Made by a program: the position numbers and the translations under genes. DNA of 58,479 nucleotides, taken from positions 1-58,479 of the forward strand of contig JAQZDA010000012.1 of the NCBI GenBank assembly GCA_028751075.1, written 5' to 3'. Below the pieces are notes generated by a model that saw nothing but the letters and a program-made list of their open reading frames with translations, was not told the DNA's origin and ran no database searches. Shown in pieces: positions 1 to 7,295 of the stretch; position 1 is the first letter of the stretch; every line of letters starts with the position of its first letter. The DNA comes from Euryarchaeota archaeon Ods02 (GTDB taxonomy: Archaea; Halobacteriota; Halobacteria; Halobacteriales; Halorutilaceae).

Positions 1-70
1 AACCTACCTAGTCAAACCAACCGATTCCCCGTGTCATCGTTTCCCGACTACCGCGTCGCTCGTTCGAACC

Positions 71-724
71 CTACGTCGAAAAGTGCCGACGTCGAACTGC
101 CTCTAGATCCTCTCTCGTGTTCACGTTGAACAGAGCTCTTTCGCCGCCAGGCAGCTGTCTAGCTTCCACGGCTTCGAACTCCAGGTAGTCCAGCAGCCGG
201 AACACAGGAACCTCTTCTACCTCGTCGACAGCGTCCAGACCCCTCAGCAGGGCGTCGACGGCGTAGACGCCGGCCAGCGGCTGAGCTCTGCCTTCGACCG
301 ACGGCAAGACCGCATCCACCCTCGCCGACCCCTTGAGCTGGCTGCATAGCTCCGTCAAGACTTCAGGTTCGATGAGAGGGACGTCGCAGCCTACCACCAG
401 TACGAGGTCGCCGTCCAACCCTTCGACGCAGTTGTCTAACGCGGCTACAGGGCCTGCGTACTCGACAGCGTCGACGAGGAACTCCGGAACGCCGCCGGCT
501 ACGTCCTTCAGTGCGTCCGTTAGCTCCGGTTTCTGGCTTCTTCGGCAGCTGACGGTGAAGCTGTCCGAGGCTTCCGCGACGGCTTCGGCCACGTGCTTCA
601 CCATGGGTTCGTCGTCGACCTCGACCAAGGCTTTGTCGCCGTCGCCGAACCGACTGGAGGAGCCGCCAGCCAGCAAAAGACCGCTGACCACCGTACCCTC
701 TCCGGTCTCCGTCTCCACGGTCAT
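71..724 (-). CDS. mobA: Molybdenum cofactor guanylyltransferase (MobA-like)
   Basis: This 217-residue protein begins with the nucleotidyltransferase signature of MobA: LLLAGGSSSRFG at about residues 16-27, followed by the DKAL lysine, and GCDVPL around residue 112, where the Asp would bind Mg. MobA transfers GMP from GTP to molybdopterin to make the guanine dinucleotide cofactor used by DMSO-reductase-family enzymes. It is the last gene of a minus-strand operon headed by just such an enzyme at 7292-10066, which supports cofactor supply for that complex. A gap of 31 bases separates it from the Mrp-like gene. Related CTP- or GTP-using transferases look similar, so the context decides the name. 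Confidence 0.85.
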   Translation of the reverse strand: MTVETETGEGTVVSGLLLAGGSSSRFGDGDKALVEVDDEPMVKHVAEAVAEASDSFTVSCRRSQKPELTDALKDVAGGVPEFLVDAVEYAGPVAALDNCVEGLDGDLVLVVGCDVPLIEPEVLTELCSQLKGSARVDAVLPSVEGRAQPLAGVYAVDALLRGLDAVDEVEEVPVFRLLDYLEFEAVEARQLPGGERALFNVNTREDLEAVRRRHFST

Positions 725-754
725 CGATACCTTCCGTAACCAGGTGTCATCAGC

Positions 755-1930
755 TCACTCCGAGACGTCGAGGCCGCCGGAGACACCTCCTCCGGATTCT
801 TCCTCCGACGGACCCTCGACGTCGTCTATCCCCACTCCATCTGTTTCTCTTTCTCCGTACCGGAACCCACGAGCTTCCTCAAGGTCGACGTCTGCGGCTC
901 TGCATCGGTTGACGATGCCGACGGCGTCCGCTACCTCTCGTGCGAGCGTTCCGAAGACCTCGTTTGCTTCTTCGTCCGCTAACGCCGGCGGAGCACCTTC
1001 GTCGTTCCCCCGACGTATCGCCGGAAGCATCGGAAGCTCCGAAAGCACGGGTAAGCCGTACTCCTCCGCGACCTCGACACCTCCGCCTTCACCGTAGAGC
1101 CTGTGTCTGCCGCCGCAGTCAGGGCACCTGAACTCCGTCATGTTCTCCACGACGCCGAGGACCGGGGTGCCGTAGCCGTCGAACATCTTCACACCTTTCC
1201 GTACGTCGTCTACCGCGACGTCCTCCGGAGTCGTGACAACTACTGCGCCGTCGACGTGAGCGTTCTGCATCAACGTCATCTGAGCGTCTCCCGTTCCAGG
1301 TGGTAGATCGACGACGAGGTAGTCGAGCTCACCCCATTCGACCTCGTCGAGAAGCTGCACCAGTATCTTGTCGATCATCGGTCCACGTAACATCGCGGGG
1401 TCGTCGACTCTGCCGACGAGGAAAGCCATGCTCATCAGCTTCATGCCGTAAGCCTCAGGCGGAACCAGGGTGTCTTCCTCCGTGATACCTGGTTCGGCTT
1501 CGACGCCGACCATACGTGGAACCGTGGGGCCGTAGACGTCGCCGTCGAGCAACCCCACCTTCGCTCCTTCGTCAGCGAGCGCCGCCGCCAGGTTCACGGA
1601 CACCGTGGACTTACCGACGCCTCCTTTGCCGGAGGCGACCGCTATCAGGTTCTCGACCTCGGGTACGATGCTCTCACCGCTCCTGTCCGGCGGAGTGACG
1701 TAGAGCTCGACGTCCAAACCCAGCTCCTCGACTACGTCACGGATATCCTCCCCCATCCGTCTCTCCGTGGGCGAGTACGGTGCACCGAAGTCCAGGGTCA
1801 ACTGCGCGACACCTTCCTCGACGTAGGCGTCGTCCACGAGCCCGAGGGAGACCACGTCGTCTTCCAGCAACGGGTCCTCAACCTGTTTCAACGTTTCGAG
1901 TAGCTCGTCGTCGTCCGTCAACGCGACCAC
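755..1930 (-). CDS. Mrp/ApbC/Nbp35-family Fe-S carrier ATPase with N-terminal MIP18 domain
   Basis: The protein has 391 residues. The first ~85 form a DUF59/MIP18-like domain. The P-loop GKGGVGKST (about residue 101) opens the deviant Walker-A ATPase domain, followed by DGDVYGP and DLPPGTGD. A CPDCGG zinc/Fe-S type motif lies near residue 270. The acidic tail (after about 340) is longer than usual. Mrp/ApbC proteins bind and pass on Fe-S clusters in the cytoplasm. Here it sits between the polyferredoxin and mobA genes in the respiratory operon, so it may help mature the many clusters of that complex. A general housekeeping role is equally possible because haloarchaea carry several paralogues. 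Confidence 0.88.
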   Translation of the reverse strand: MVALTDDDELLETLKQVEDPLLEDDVVSLGLVDDAYVEEGVAQLTLDFGAPYSPTERRMGEDIRDVVEELGLDVELYVTPPDRSGESIVPEVENLIAVASGKGGVGKSTVSVNLAAALADEGAKVGLLDGDVYGPTVPRMVGVEAEPGITEEDTLVPPEAYGMKLMSMAFLVGRVDDPAMLRGPMIDKILVQLLDEVEWGELDYLVVDLPPGTGDAQMTLMQNAHVDGAVVVTTPEDVAVDDVRKGVKMFDGYGTPVLGVVENMTEFRCPDCGGRHRLYGEGGGVEVAEEYGLPVLSELPMLPAIRRGNDEGAPPALADEEANEVFGTLAREVADAVGIVNRCRAADVDLEEARGFRYGERETDGVGIDDVEGPSEEESGGGVSGGLDVSE

Positions 1931-1973
1931 CTGCCTCCTTGGTATACGTCTTTACGCTGTGTTCTACTTGTTC

Positions 1974-4085
1974 TCATAGCTGGAATGATAGCTCTGCCTT
2001 GCAGTCGCCGCAGTACTCGGCTATATGTCCTTCGACGCCGTCGACGTCTGCGTCGGGTATCTCCTCCTTCATCTTCTCCACCGTCGACAGGCTGGTGAAG
2101 CCTTCACCGCATCGACGGCATTCCCAGAGTTCGTCCTCGTAAACCGTCGTCCAGCCGCTCTCTCCCTCCTCCGCCAGGAGGTCGATGTCGAGCACTGGCT
2201 CCAGAGTTATCGCGGACTCGGGACAGCCGTTCTCGCAGAGCCCGCAGTTCACGCAGCTTCTGTGGTCGAACTCAAGGGAGTCCTCCGTCCTGTCTAACGC
2301 TCCCACGGGACAGAGGTTCGTGCAGGTCGGAGTCAACGCACAGCTGTCGTCGACGTCGACGACCGCGAACCCGTCTAAACCCCGTATCCTTCTGCGTTCC
2401 GGCTCCACGTGTTCGAGAACCCGGTAGACGCTTTCGACGAGCCATCCGTGGTTCGCGTATCCGGGGACAGCCTCCGAATGCATCGGCAGAGCTTCGTCTC
2501 CGACCTTGTAGGAACCTGTCGACGTGTGTCCACCGTAGGGTATCGGCGACCTCTCGAGGTCTTCGTAGAACCTCCACGCCTCCTCCACGAAACCCTCTGT
2601 GTCGTCGACGTCGGCTGTGAGGAACTCCACGCGTTCGCCCAAGCCGAGGTCGCTGCACGCGGTGTTCAGTCTGTCGACGAGCTCCTGCTTCGGGTCTCCA
2701 CCGGAGTGCCGGCAGCTGGAGCCGCATCCCAGTACGACGACTCCGTCGGCTCCGGAGGCGAGAGCGTGGAGGACGTGTGCTTCGCCTACGGTGTCGGCGC
2801 AGGAGACCGACACCGGCAGCAACGGCGGGTAACCAACGTCCGCGTCGCCGACGGAGGACCGTCGTCCGTACCTCCGTAAAGCCTCCGCCGCACGTTCACT
2901 GCAGACGAACGCCACCACCTGGTTCTCCAAAGCCTCGTCGCCCTGGAGCAAGCCGTCGCTGTCTTCCTCCTCGACCAGGGCTTCGACCTCTCGTGCTACG
3001 TCTTCGTTCGAACGCTCGGTCAGTTCGACGGCGCCGGTCGGACACAGGCTGGTGCAGGCGCCGCAGTTGCGGCAGGCGGCTTCGTGGAACTCCACCCTGT
3101 CGCTCTCGGGTTTCGAGACGGCGTCGTGTGGACAGCTGTCGTAACACCGTGTGCAGCCGGTTTCACCGCTGTCTCCGGCGGCGCAGACGTCCATCTCGAG
3201 CTCCAGATACCGTGGTCGTTCACCCAGGAGATCCATGACGTCCGCCGCCCTTCCGTCCGAGCCTTCTCCGTCGACGTGTAACCCGGCTTTCCCAGCCACG
3301 GAGTCGTCGACACCGTCTGGATATATCACCTGGCTAGCCTCCAGGGTACGTCTCGCTCCCGTGGGTTCGATGGCGTCAGTGGGACACAGCTCCTCGGTCT
3401 CCTCCGCCACCTCCTCCGTGGTGAGGTCCACGGGTTCGGAGGTGGCTTCCTCGTCGTCTGCGACTTCCACGCATTTCATGCAGTCGACGCAGTCCTCCGT
3501 GACCCGGCTTTCGACGGTCACCCTGTACATTCCGAGCCTGCCTTCGACGTCGACGACGGTTCCCTGCACCAGATATACGTCGTCGAGGTCGACATCGACG
3601 TCAGAGAGCTCCTGCTCCTCAGCTATCAGATGTACCTCTGCGTCCTCCGGTAGGTTGATGGCGGCTTCGACGTCTCCGACGACTGCGACGGTGTCTCCGG
3701 CGTCCACGGTGTCTTCGGGCTCGCGGGCGAGCGTCTGGCGGCGGGCGTTGACGAGCCGGCTGGCTTTCTCCGTCGCCGCCTCCGTCCCGTGAACCCAGCC
3801 TGCGCCTTCCCGCTGGTCGACGTAGCTGAGCTCGACGTCGGCCTCCTCTTCGACTCTCTGCAGACGACGTCGACCGGCTTCGGCGGGGCAGGTGGCGACG
3901 ACGTCAGTGAGCTCGCGTTCTCTCGCCATCTCGACGACGTCGTCGACGGTGTCGTCGCCGCACAGGAGGTCGGAGCTCGCTGCGAACGCGACGTCGTCTA
4001 TCTTCTCCCTGGCTCTCTCGAGGTCGATGTCGCAGCTGTCGGCGCAGCTGCATACGAACGCTCCCACGTCTTCGTCGTCCGTCAT
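1974..4085 (-). CDS. HdrA-like/MvhD-like polyferredoxin (hydrogenase iron-sulfur subunit type)
   Basis: A 703-residue soluble electron-transfer protein. Residues ~8-115 resemble the N-terminal domain of HdrA (Cys at 12 and 14, then REGAGWVHG at 92-100). The FAD-binding Rossmann domain that normally follows in HdrA is not recognisable; only a short VAVVGDVEAA remains near 133. A single Cys-rich site follows (C199, C202, C205, C234), then a double 4Fe-4S unit (311-349). An MvhD-like domain with C395, C429, C454 and C458 comes next, then another 4Fe-4S pair (582-621) and a C-terminal C-x2-C ... C-x2-C zinc-type module (656-695). It lies 35 bases after the TorD-like gene. I infer that it passes electrons between a soluble donor or acceptor and the Mo complex. 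The partner is unknown. Confidence 0.75.
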   Translation of the reverse strand: MTDDEDVGAFVCSCADSCDIDLERAREKIDDVAFAASSDLLCGDDTVDDVVEMARERELTDVVATCPAEAGRRRLQRVEEEADVELSYVDQREGAGWVHGTEAATEKASRLVNARRQTLAREPEDTVDAGDTVAVVGDVEAAINLPEDAEVHLIAEEQELSDVDVDLDDVYLVQGTVVDVEGRLGMYRVTVESRVTEDCVDCMKCVEVADDEEATSEPVDLTTEEVAEETEELCPTDAIEPTGARRTLEASQVIYPDGVDDSVAGKAGLHVDGEGSDGRAADVMDLLGERPRYLELEMDVCAAGDSGETGCTRCYDSCPHDAVSKPESDRVEFHEAACRNCGACTSLCPTGAVELTERSNEDVAREVEALVEEEDSDGLLQGDEALENQVVAFVCSERAAEALRRYGRRSSVGDADVGYPPLLPVSVSCADTVGEAHVLHALASGADGVVVLGCGSSCRHSGGDPKQELVDRLNTACSDLGLGERVEFLTADVDDTEGFVEEAWRFYEDLERSPIPYGGHTSTGSYKVGDEALPMHSEAVPGYANHGWLVESVYRVLEHVEPERRRIRGLDGFAVVDVDDSCALTPTCTNLCPVGALDRTEDSLEFDHRSCVNCGLCENGCPESAITLEPVLDIDLLAEEGESGWTTVYEDELWECRRCGEGFTSLSTVEKMKEEIPDADVDGVEGHIAEYCGDCKAELSFQL

Positions 4086-4119
4086 AGAACCATCCCCTCC
4101 ATGTCTTCGGCAGCGTGGT

Positions 4120-4755
4120 TCAAATCTCTTCCTCCGCTATAGCTTCCGCGTGCAGCTCGAGAACTGCTTCCACGAGCTCGAACACCGCTTGGTAGTACAT
4201 GGCTGCGTCTCTGTCGCGGGCGGCTGCGTGGAACTCCGGCAGCCACTCCAAGAGGTGCTCTCCCAGGAAGCTCTCCAGCTGTCCGGCTTCCCCGCGTCGA
4301 CAGAGCACTGATACGAACTGGAGCTCGTAGCCGGCGTGGTCGACGAGGGTGTCCTCCCTGGCGAGCTCCACACCTGCTTCCATGTACTTCCGTTCGACCT
4401 CGACGGAGCTGGGGCCGTTGACGGTTCCGTCGCGGTAAAGGGATTCGTATGGTGGAGGCGGTGACTCACCCTGCGTCAGCCCCTGGAACACCCGGGTGTA
4501 CTCCGGCCGCAGCTCCTCGACGTCTGCGTCGACGTCCAAGAGGGTGTCTACGGCTTCCCTCAGTCGAGGGAACCCATCGGTGGATTCCGCGAGCGCCTCC
4601 GCGGTGTCAGTCAACGCGTCGACGACCTCCTTCGACGGAGGATGCAGGTACAGTTCCCCGAGCAAGCTGTACGTCGAAGCCAACCCCTGATGTATACCTA
4701 GCTCTTCTGCGTCTTCGGCGTCCATCTCGTCTTCCTCTATCTCGTCTTCCTTCAT
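4120..4755 (-). CDS. TorD/DmsD-family redox-enzyme maturation chaperone
   Basis: A 211-residue acidic, helical protein without membrane segments. The central part (YSLLGELYLHPPS near residue 30, EYTRVFQG near 104, and PPPYESLYRDG near 117) matches the TorD/DmsD family, which binds the twin-arginine signal and the apo-form of molybdoenzymes until the cofactor is inserted. The Tat-signal molybdoenzyme of the same operon is the obvious client. The N-terminus is a short acidic extension (KEDEIEEDEMDAEDAEE), typical of halophile proteins. Confidence 0.85.
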   Translation of the reverse strand: MKEDEIEEDEMDAEDAEELGIHQGLASTYSLLGELYLHPPSKEVVDALTDTAEALAESTDGFPRLREAVDTLLDVDADVEELRPEYTRVFQGLTQGESPPPPYESLYRDGTVNGPSSVEVERKYMEAGVELAREDTLVDHAGYELQFVSVLCRRGEAGQLESFLGEHLLEWLPEFHAAARDRDAAMYYQAVFELVEAVLELHAEAIAEEEI

Positions 4756-4900
4756 CTTTGTGGCTCCCTACGTAGAAAAACCCTTGCTGACGTCCAGGAC
4801 TCCGAGCAACGGCTCCATCGACGTGTCGTGGAACGTCTCCTCCAGCAGTTTACACCAGTCGCCTGGGTCTCGTGAACCCTCGGGGTAGAGGTATCGGGGT

Positions 4901-5095
4901 TCACGTGGGGATGACGAAGCGGAACAGGTTGGGTACTATCGACGCAGCCACCATCATCAACGTCAAAGCGACGAGCACGGCGACGCCGAAAGCCACTGGT
5001 TTGTACTCCCGGGGTTCCCCGAAGATCCATCCGAGGAGCACGATGTAGAGCGGCGCGAGCACTACGGCGAATATCACGAACATACCCAGGCTCAT
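4901..5095 (-). CDS. Small two-helix membrane protein of the Mo-oxidoreductase operon (possibly frameshifted)
   Basis: The 64-residue product has two hydrophobic segments (about 3-25 and 34-55), and its start overlaps the NrfD stop by 4 bases, so it is cotranscribed. Directly after its stop, another frame continues with protein-like sequence (REPRYLYPEG ... KLLEETFHDT ... LDVSKGFST) and ends at 4768-4770, 12 bases before the TorD-like gene. Removing one base from the G4 run at 4907-4910 joins the two into one 108-residue protein (4768-5095). Either the gene is frameshifted here, or the sequence has an error. The family is not recognised; it may be a small anchor or accessory subunit. Confidence 0.65.
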   Translation of the reverse strand: MSLGMFVIFAVVLAPLYIVLLGWIFGEPREYKPVAFGVAVLVALTLMMVAASIVPNLFRFVIPT

Positions 5096-6450
5096 GCTTC
5101 TGTTACCTCCTCTGCCTCAGCGACGTCACCGACGTCTACGTCTCCTGCGTGTTCCTGGAGCTCGACGATGGGCATCACCTTGGTGGCGACCAGGAACAGC
5201 AAGGCTGCGACGCCGATAGTCCCCAACGCCATCGTGAACTCCGGCAACGTCGGGAAGTACGAACCCGTGGGGAACATGCTCGACAGGGGTTCCTGTGTCG
5301 GATATATCAGGCCTTCGACGACGAACACCGTCTTCTTCTGAAGTATCGCGAGCGACACTAACAAGGCGGCTACTGCGGAGGCTCTGACGCTGAACAACGA
5401 CGGCTTGAGCGCCTGCATACTGAAGTACACTAACCCGATCGCTAACCCGGTCATCGACAGCCAGAACGGAGCCGCCATCGAGCCGTAGACCAGCGACGAG
5501 GTGAGATCGCTGGTCGCCGTCGGAGCCACCGGATGTAGGCCGGTGACGATGTCCTGAAGCAGGAACCAGATGGTGAGGAGTATGAACGCTATCAACGCTT
5601 TGTTCAGGCCTTTGAACACGCTGTCGTCGATGATGTCGTCCCAGCCGTAGGCGTATCTGAACACCGCGGCGGTGACGACGACCGCGGCTAACGCGGACGT
5701 AAGGGACTCCGCAAGCATCGCAGGTCCGGTGGCTGCGCCGAACCAGCCTTCGTGCATCCCCATGGTGGCGAACAGCCAGGGGACGACACCACCGCTCATC
5801 AACGGCACCAGCAGGAGGATGCCGAGAGCGAGCCACCAAGCCATCTGCCTGGTCTTCACGGTTTCGCCTTCCTCGTAACCCCAGAGCAAGAGGTTGTACA
5901 GGGGTGTGAGCTTCTCCGGCAGCATCCCTTTGTCGAGACAGTACCGTACGTCGTCCCGTATGGTTATCGCGAGGTAGGTTCCCGCCATCACGAAGTACAG
6001 GAACGTCGTCGTCATGTCCCAAGTCAACGGTGACGTATGCATCGTCGCACCCCAGTTGGTTATCATCGCCCAGAGATGGTCGGGTCGTCCGAGGTCGAAC
6101 AGTATGTTCGTCGCCGCCATAGGCAGCGCTATCAGGGTTATGACCTCGGCGATGCGGGCGATGGGCATGTAGGTCTCGAGGTCGAACAGTCGGACGGCGG
6201 CGGATATCGCGATGCCGCCGTGTGCGATACCTATCCACCAGACGAAGGTCCCGATGTACAGTCCCCAGGGTACGCCGCGGGCAGTACCCCAGTCCCCTAG
6301 TCCCGTGACGGCGAAGCCGTGGCGGAGCTGAAGGAAGTACGCGACTCCGGTGGCGAGGGACACCGTTGCGGCTAGAGCGAAAGCGACGTAGTAGGCCTGC
6401 GACGTCGTCCGTAGAGGCTCCGTGAGCCGGTCTCTGTCGATGGTGCTCAT
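5092..6450 (-). CDS. NrfD/PsrC-type quinone-interacting membrane subunit
   Basis: The 452-residue polytopic protein has roughly ten hydrophobic segments spread along its length, ending with an acidic cytoplasmic tail. Features typical of NrfD/PsrC are the early WGLYIGTFVWWIGIAHGG segment (about 61-78) and DLGRPDHLWAMI (about 118-129). These proteins anchor the ferredoxin subunit and exchange electrons with menaquinone without haem. Its start overlaps the ferredoxin gene by 4 bases and its end overlaps the small membrane protein by 4, which indicates tight translational coupling. Confidence 0.92.
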   Translation of the reverse strand: MSTIDRDRLTEPLRTTSQAYYVAFALAATVSLATGVAYFLQLRHGFAVTGLGDWGTARGVPWGLYIGTFVWWIGIAHGGIAISAAVRLFDLETYMPIARIAEVITLIALPMAATNILFDLGRPDHLWAMITNWGATMHTSPLTWDMTTTFLYFVMAGTYLAITIRDDVRYCLDKGMLPEKLTPLYNLLLWGYEEGETVKTRQMAWWLALGILLLVPLMSGGVVPWLFATMGMHEGWFGAATGPAMLAESLTSALAAVVVTAAVFRYAYGWDDIIDDSVFKGLNKALIAFILLTIWFLLQDIVTGLHPVAPTATSDLTSSLVYGSMAAPFWLSMTGLAIGLVYFSMQALKPSLFSVRASAVAALLVSLAILQKKTVFVVEGLIYPTQEPLSSMFPTGSYFPTLPEFTMALGTIGVAALLFLVATKVMPIVELQEHAGDVDVGDVAEAEEVTEA

Positions 6451-7295
6451 AGCCAGTCACCTCTTCTCCGCGTGGCTTCCGCGTCGATGGCTTCCTCGGG
6501 TTCCTTGTACCGGTCTTCCATGTTCCTGACTCCTTCCGGGGGTTTGTCGCCGAGGTAGACGACGTTCGGCTGGTTACCTGTGCCTTCCAGCATCCTGAAC
6601 CGGTTGGTTCCGCGTTTCTCTTCCAGATGTTGGCTTGGGTCGCTGTCGGGGTCGTCCATGTCTCCGAAATGGATCACGTTGGTGGGGCAGACCTCCTCGC
6701 ACGCCGTGGTGTCCTCTAGCTCGGGGTCGTCGCTGTCCTGCCGGTGGACGCAGAAAGTGCATTTACCCATCGTCCCCGTCTCCGGCCTCCCCGCCATCTC
6801 CGTGCCCCGTGGCTCTATCTCGACGTCGAGGTCGGGGTCGCTCCAGGGTGCGCCTCCGTCGTAGTCCTCGTCGTGGCTTCGTAGTATGTCGGCGAGGCTT
6901 TCGCCTGAGCCGCCTTCCTGTTCGGCGGAGATGTCGAAGCCGTACTGGCCTTCGTCGGGCTGCCGCCACGAGAAGTAGTTGACGCCGTATGGGCATCCGA
7001 CCTCGCAGTACCTGCAGCCGATGCAGGTGTCGTAGTCCGTAAGCACGATGCCGTCTTCCTCTCGTTTGAACCGCGCCGTCGTGGGGCAGACGTCGACGCA
7101 GCTGGGTTCGCTGCAGTGGTGGCAGGGGTTCGGCTGGAACCCCTGTTCGACGTCGGGGAACTCTCCGTTCTCGTACCGGAAGACGTTCATCCAGAACGCT
7201 CCTCTCGGCGTCTCGTTCTCGGTCTTGCAGGCGACGACGCAGGCGCGGCAGCCCATGCATCTTTCGAGATCTATCACCATGCCTTTCTGGCTCAC
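6447..7295 (-). CDS. Four-cluster ferredoxin subunit (DmsB/PsrB/NrfC type)
   Basis: In 282 residues it carries the four cysteine groups of the DmsB/PsrB family. They are CMGCRACVVAC (14-24), CHHCSEPSCVDVCP (about 58-71), CIGCRYCEVGCP (about 91-102), and a last group split by an acidic insert, CTFCVH ... CEEVCP. The insert of roughly 70 residues between the third and fourth groups is rich in Gly, Glu and Asp. The protein moves electrons between the quinone-side membrane subunit and the molybdoenzyme. It has no signal peptide, so it should be exported bound to the Tat substrate. Both ends overlap neighbouring genes by 4 bases. Confidence 0.93.
   Translation of the reverse strand: MSQKGMVIDLERCMGCRACVVACKTENETPRGAFWMNVFRYENGEFPDVEQGFQPNPCHHCSEPSCVDVCPTTARFKREEDGIVLTDYDTCIGCRYCEVGCPYGVNYFSWRQPDEGQYGFDISAEQEGGSGESLADILRSHDEDYDGGAPWSDPDLDVEIEPRGTEMAGRPETGTMGKCTFCVHRQDSDDPELEDTTACEEVCPTNVIHFGDMDDPDSDPSQHLEEKRGTNRFRMLEGTGNQPNVVYLGDKPPEGVRNMEDRYKEPEEAIDAEATRRRGDWL

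Noticed and set aside
5126-6460. 444-residue minus-strand open frame
   Set aside because: It is an out-of-frame shadow of the NrfD gene, with an arginine-rich composition unlike halophile proteins.
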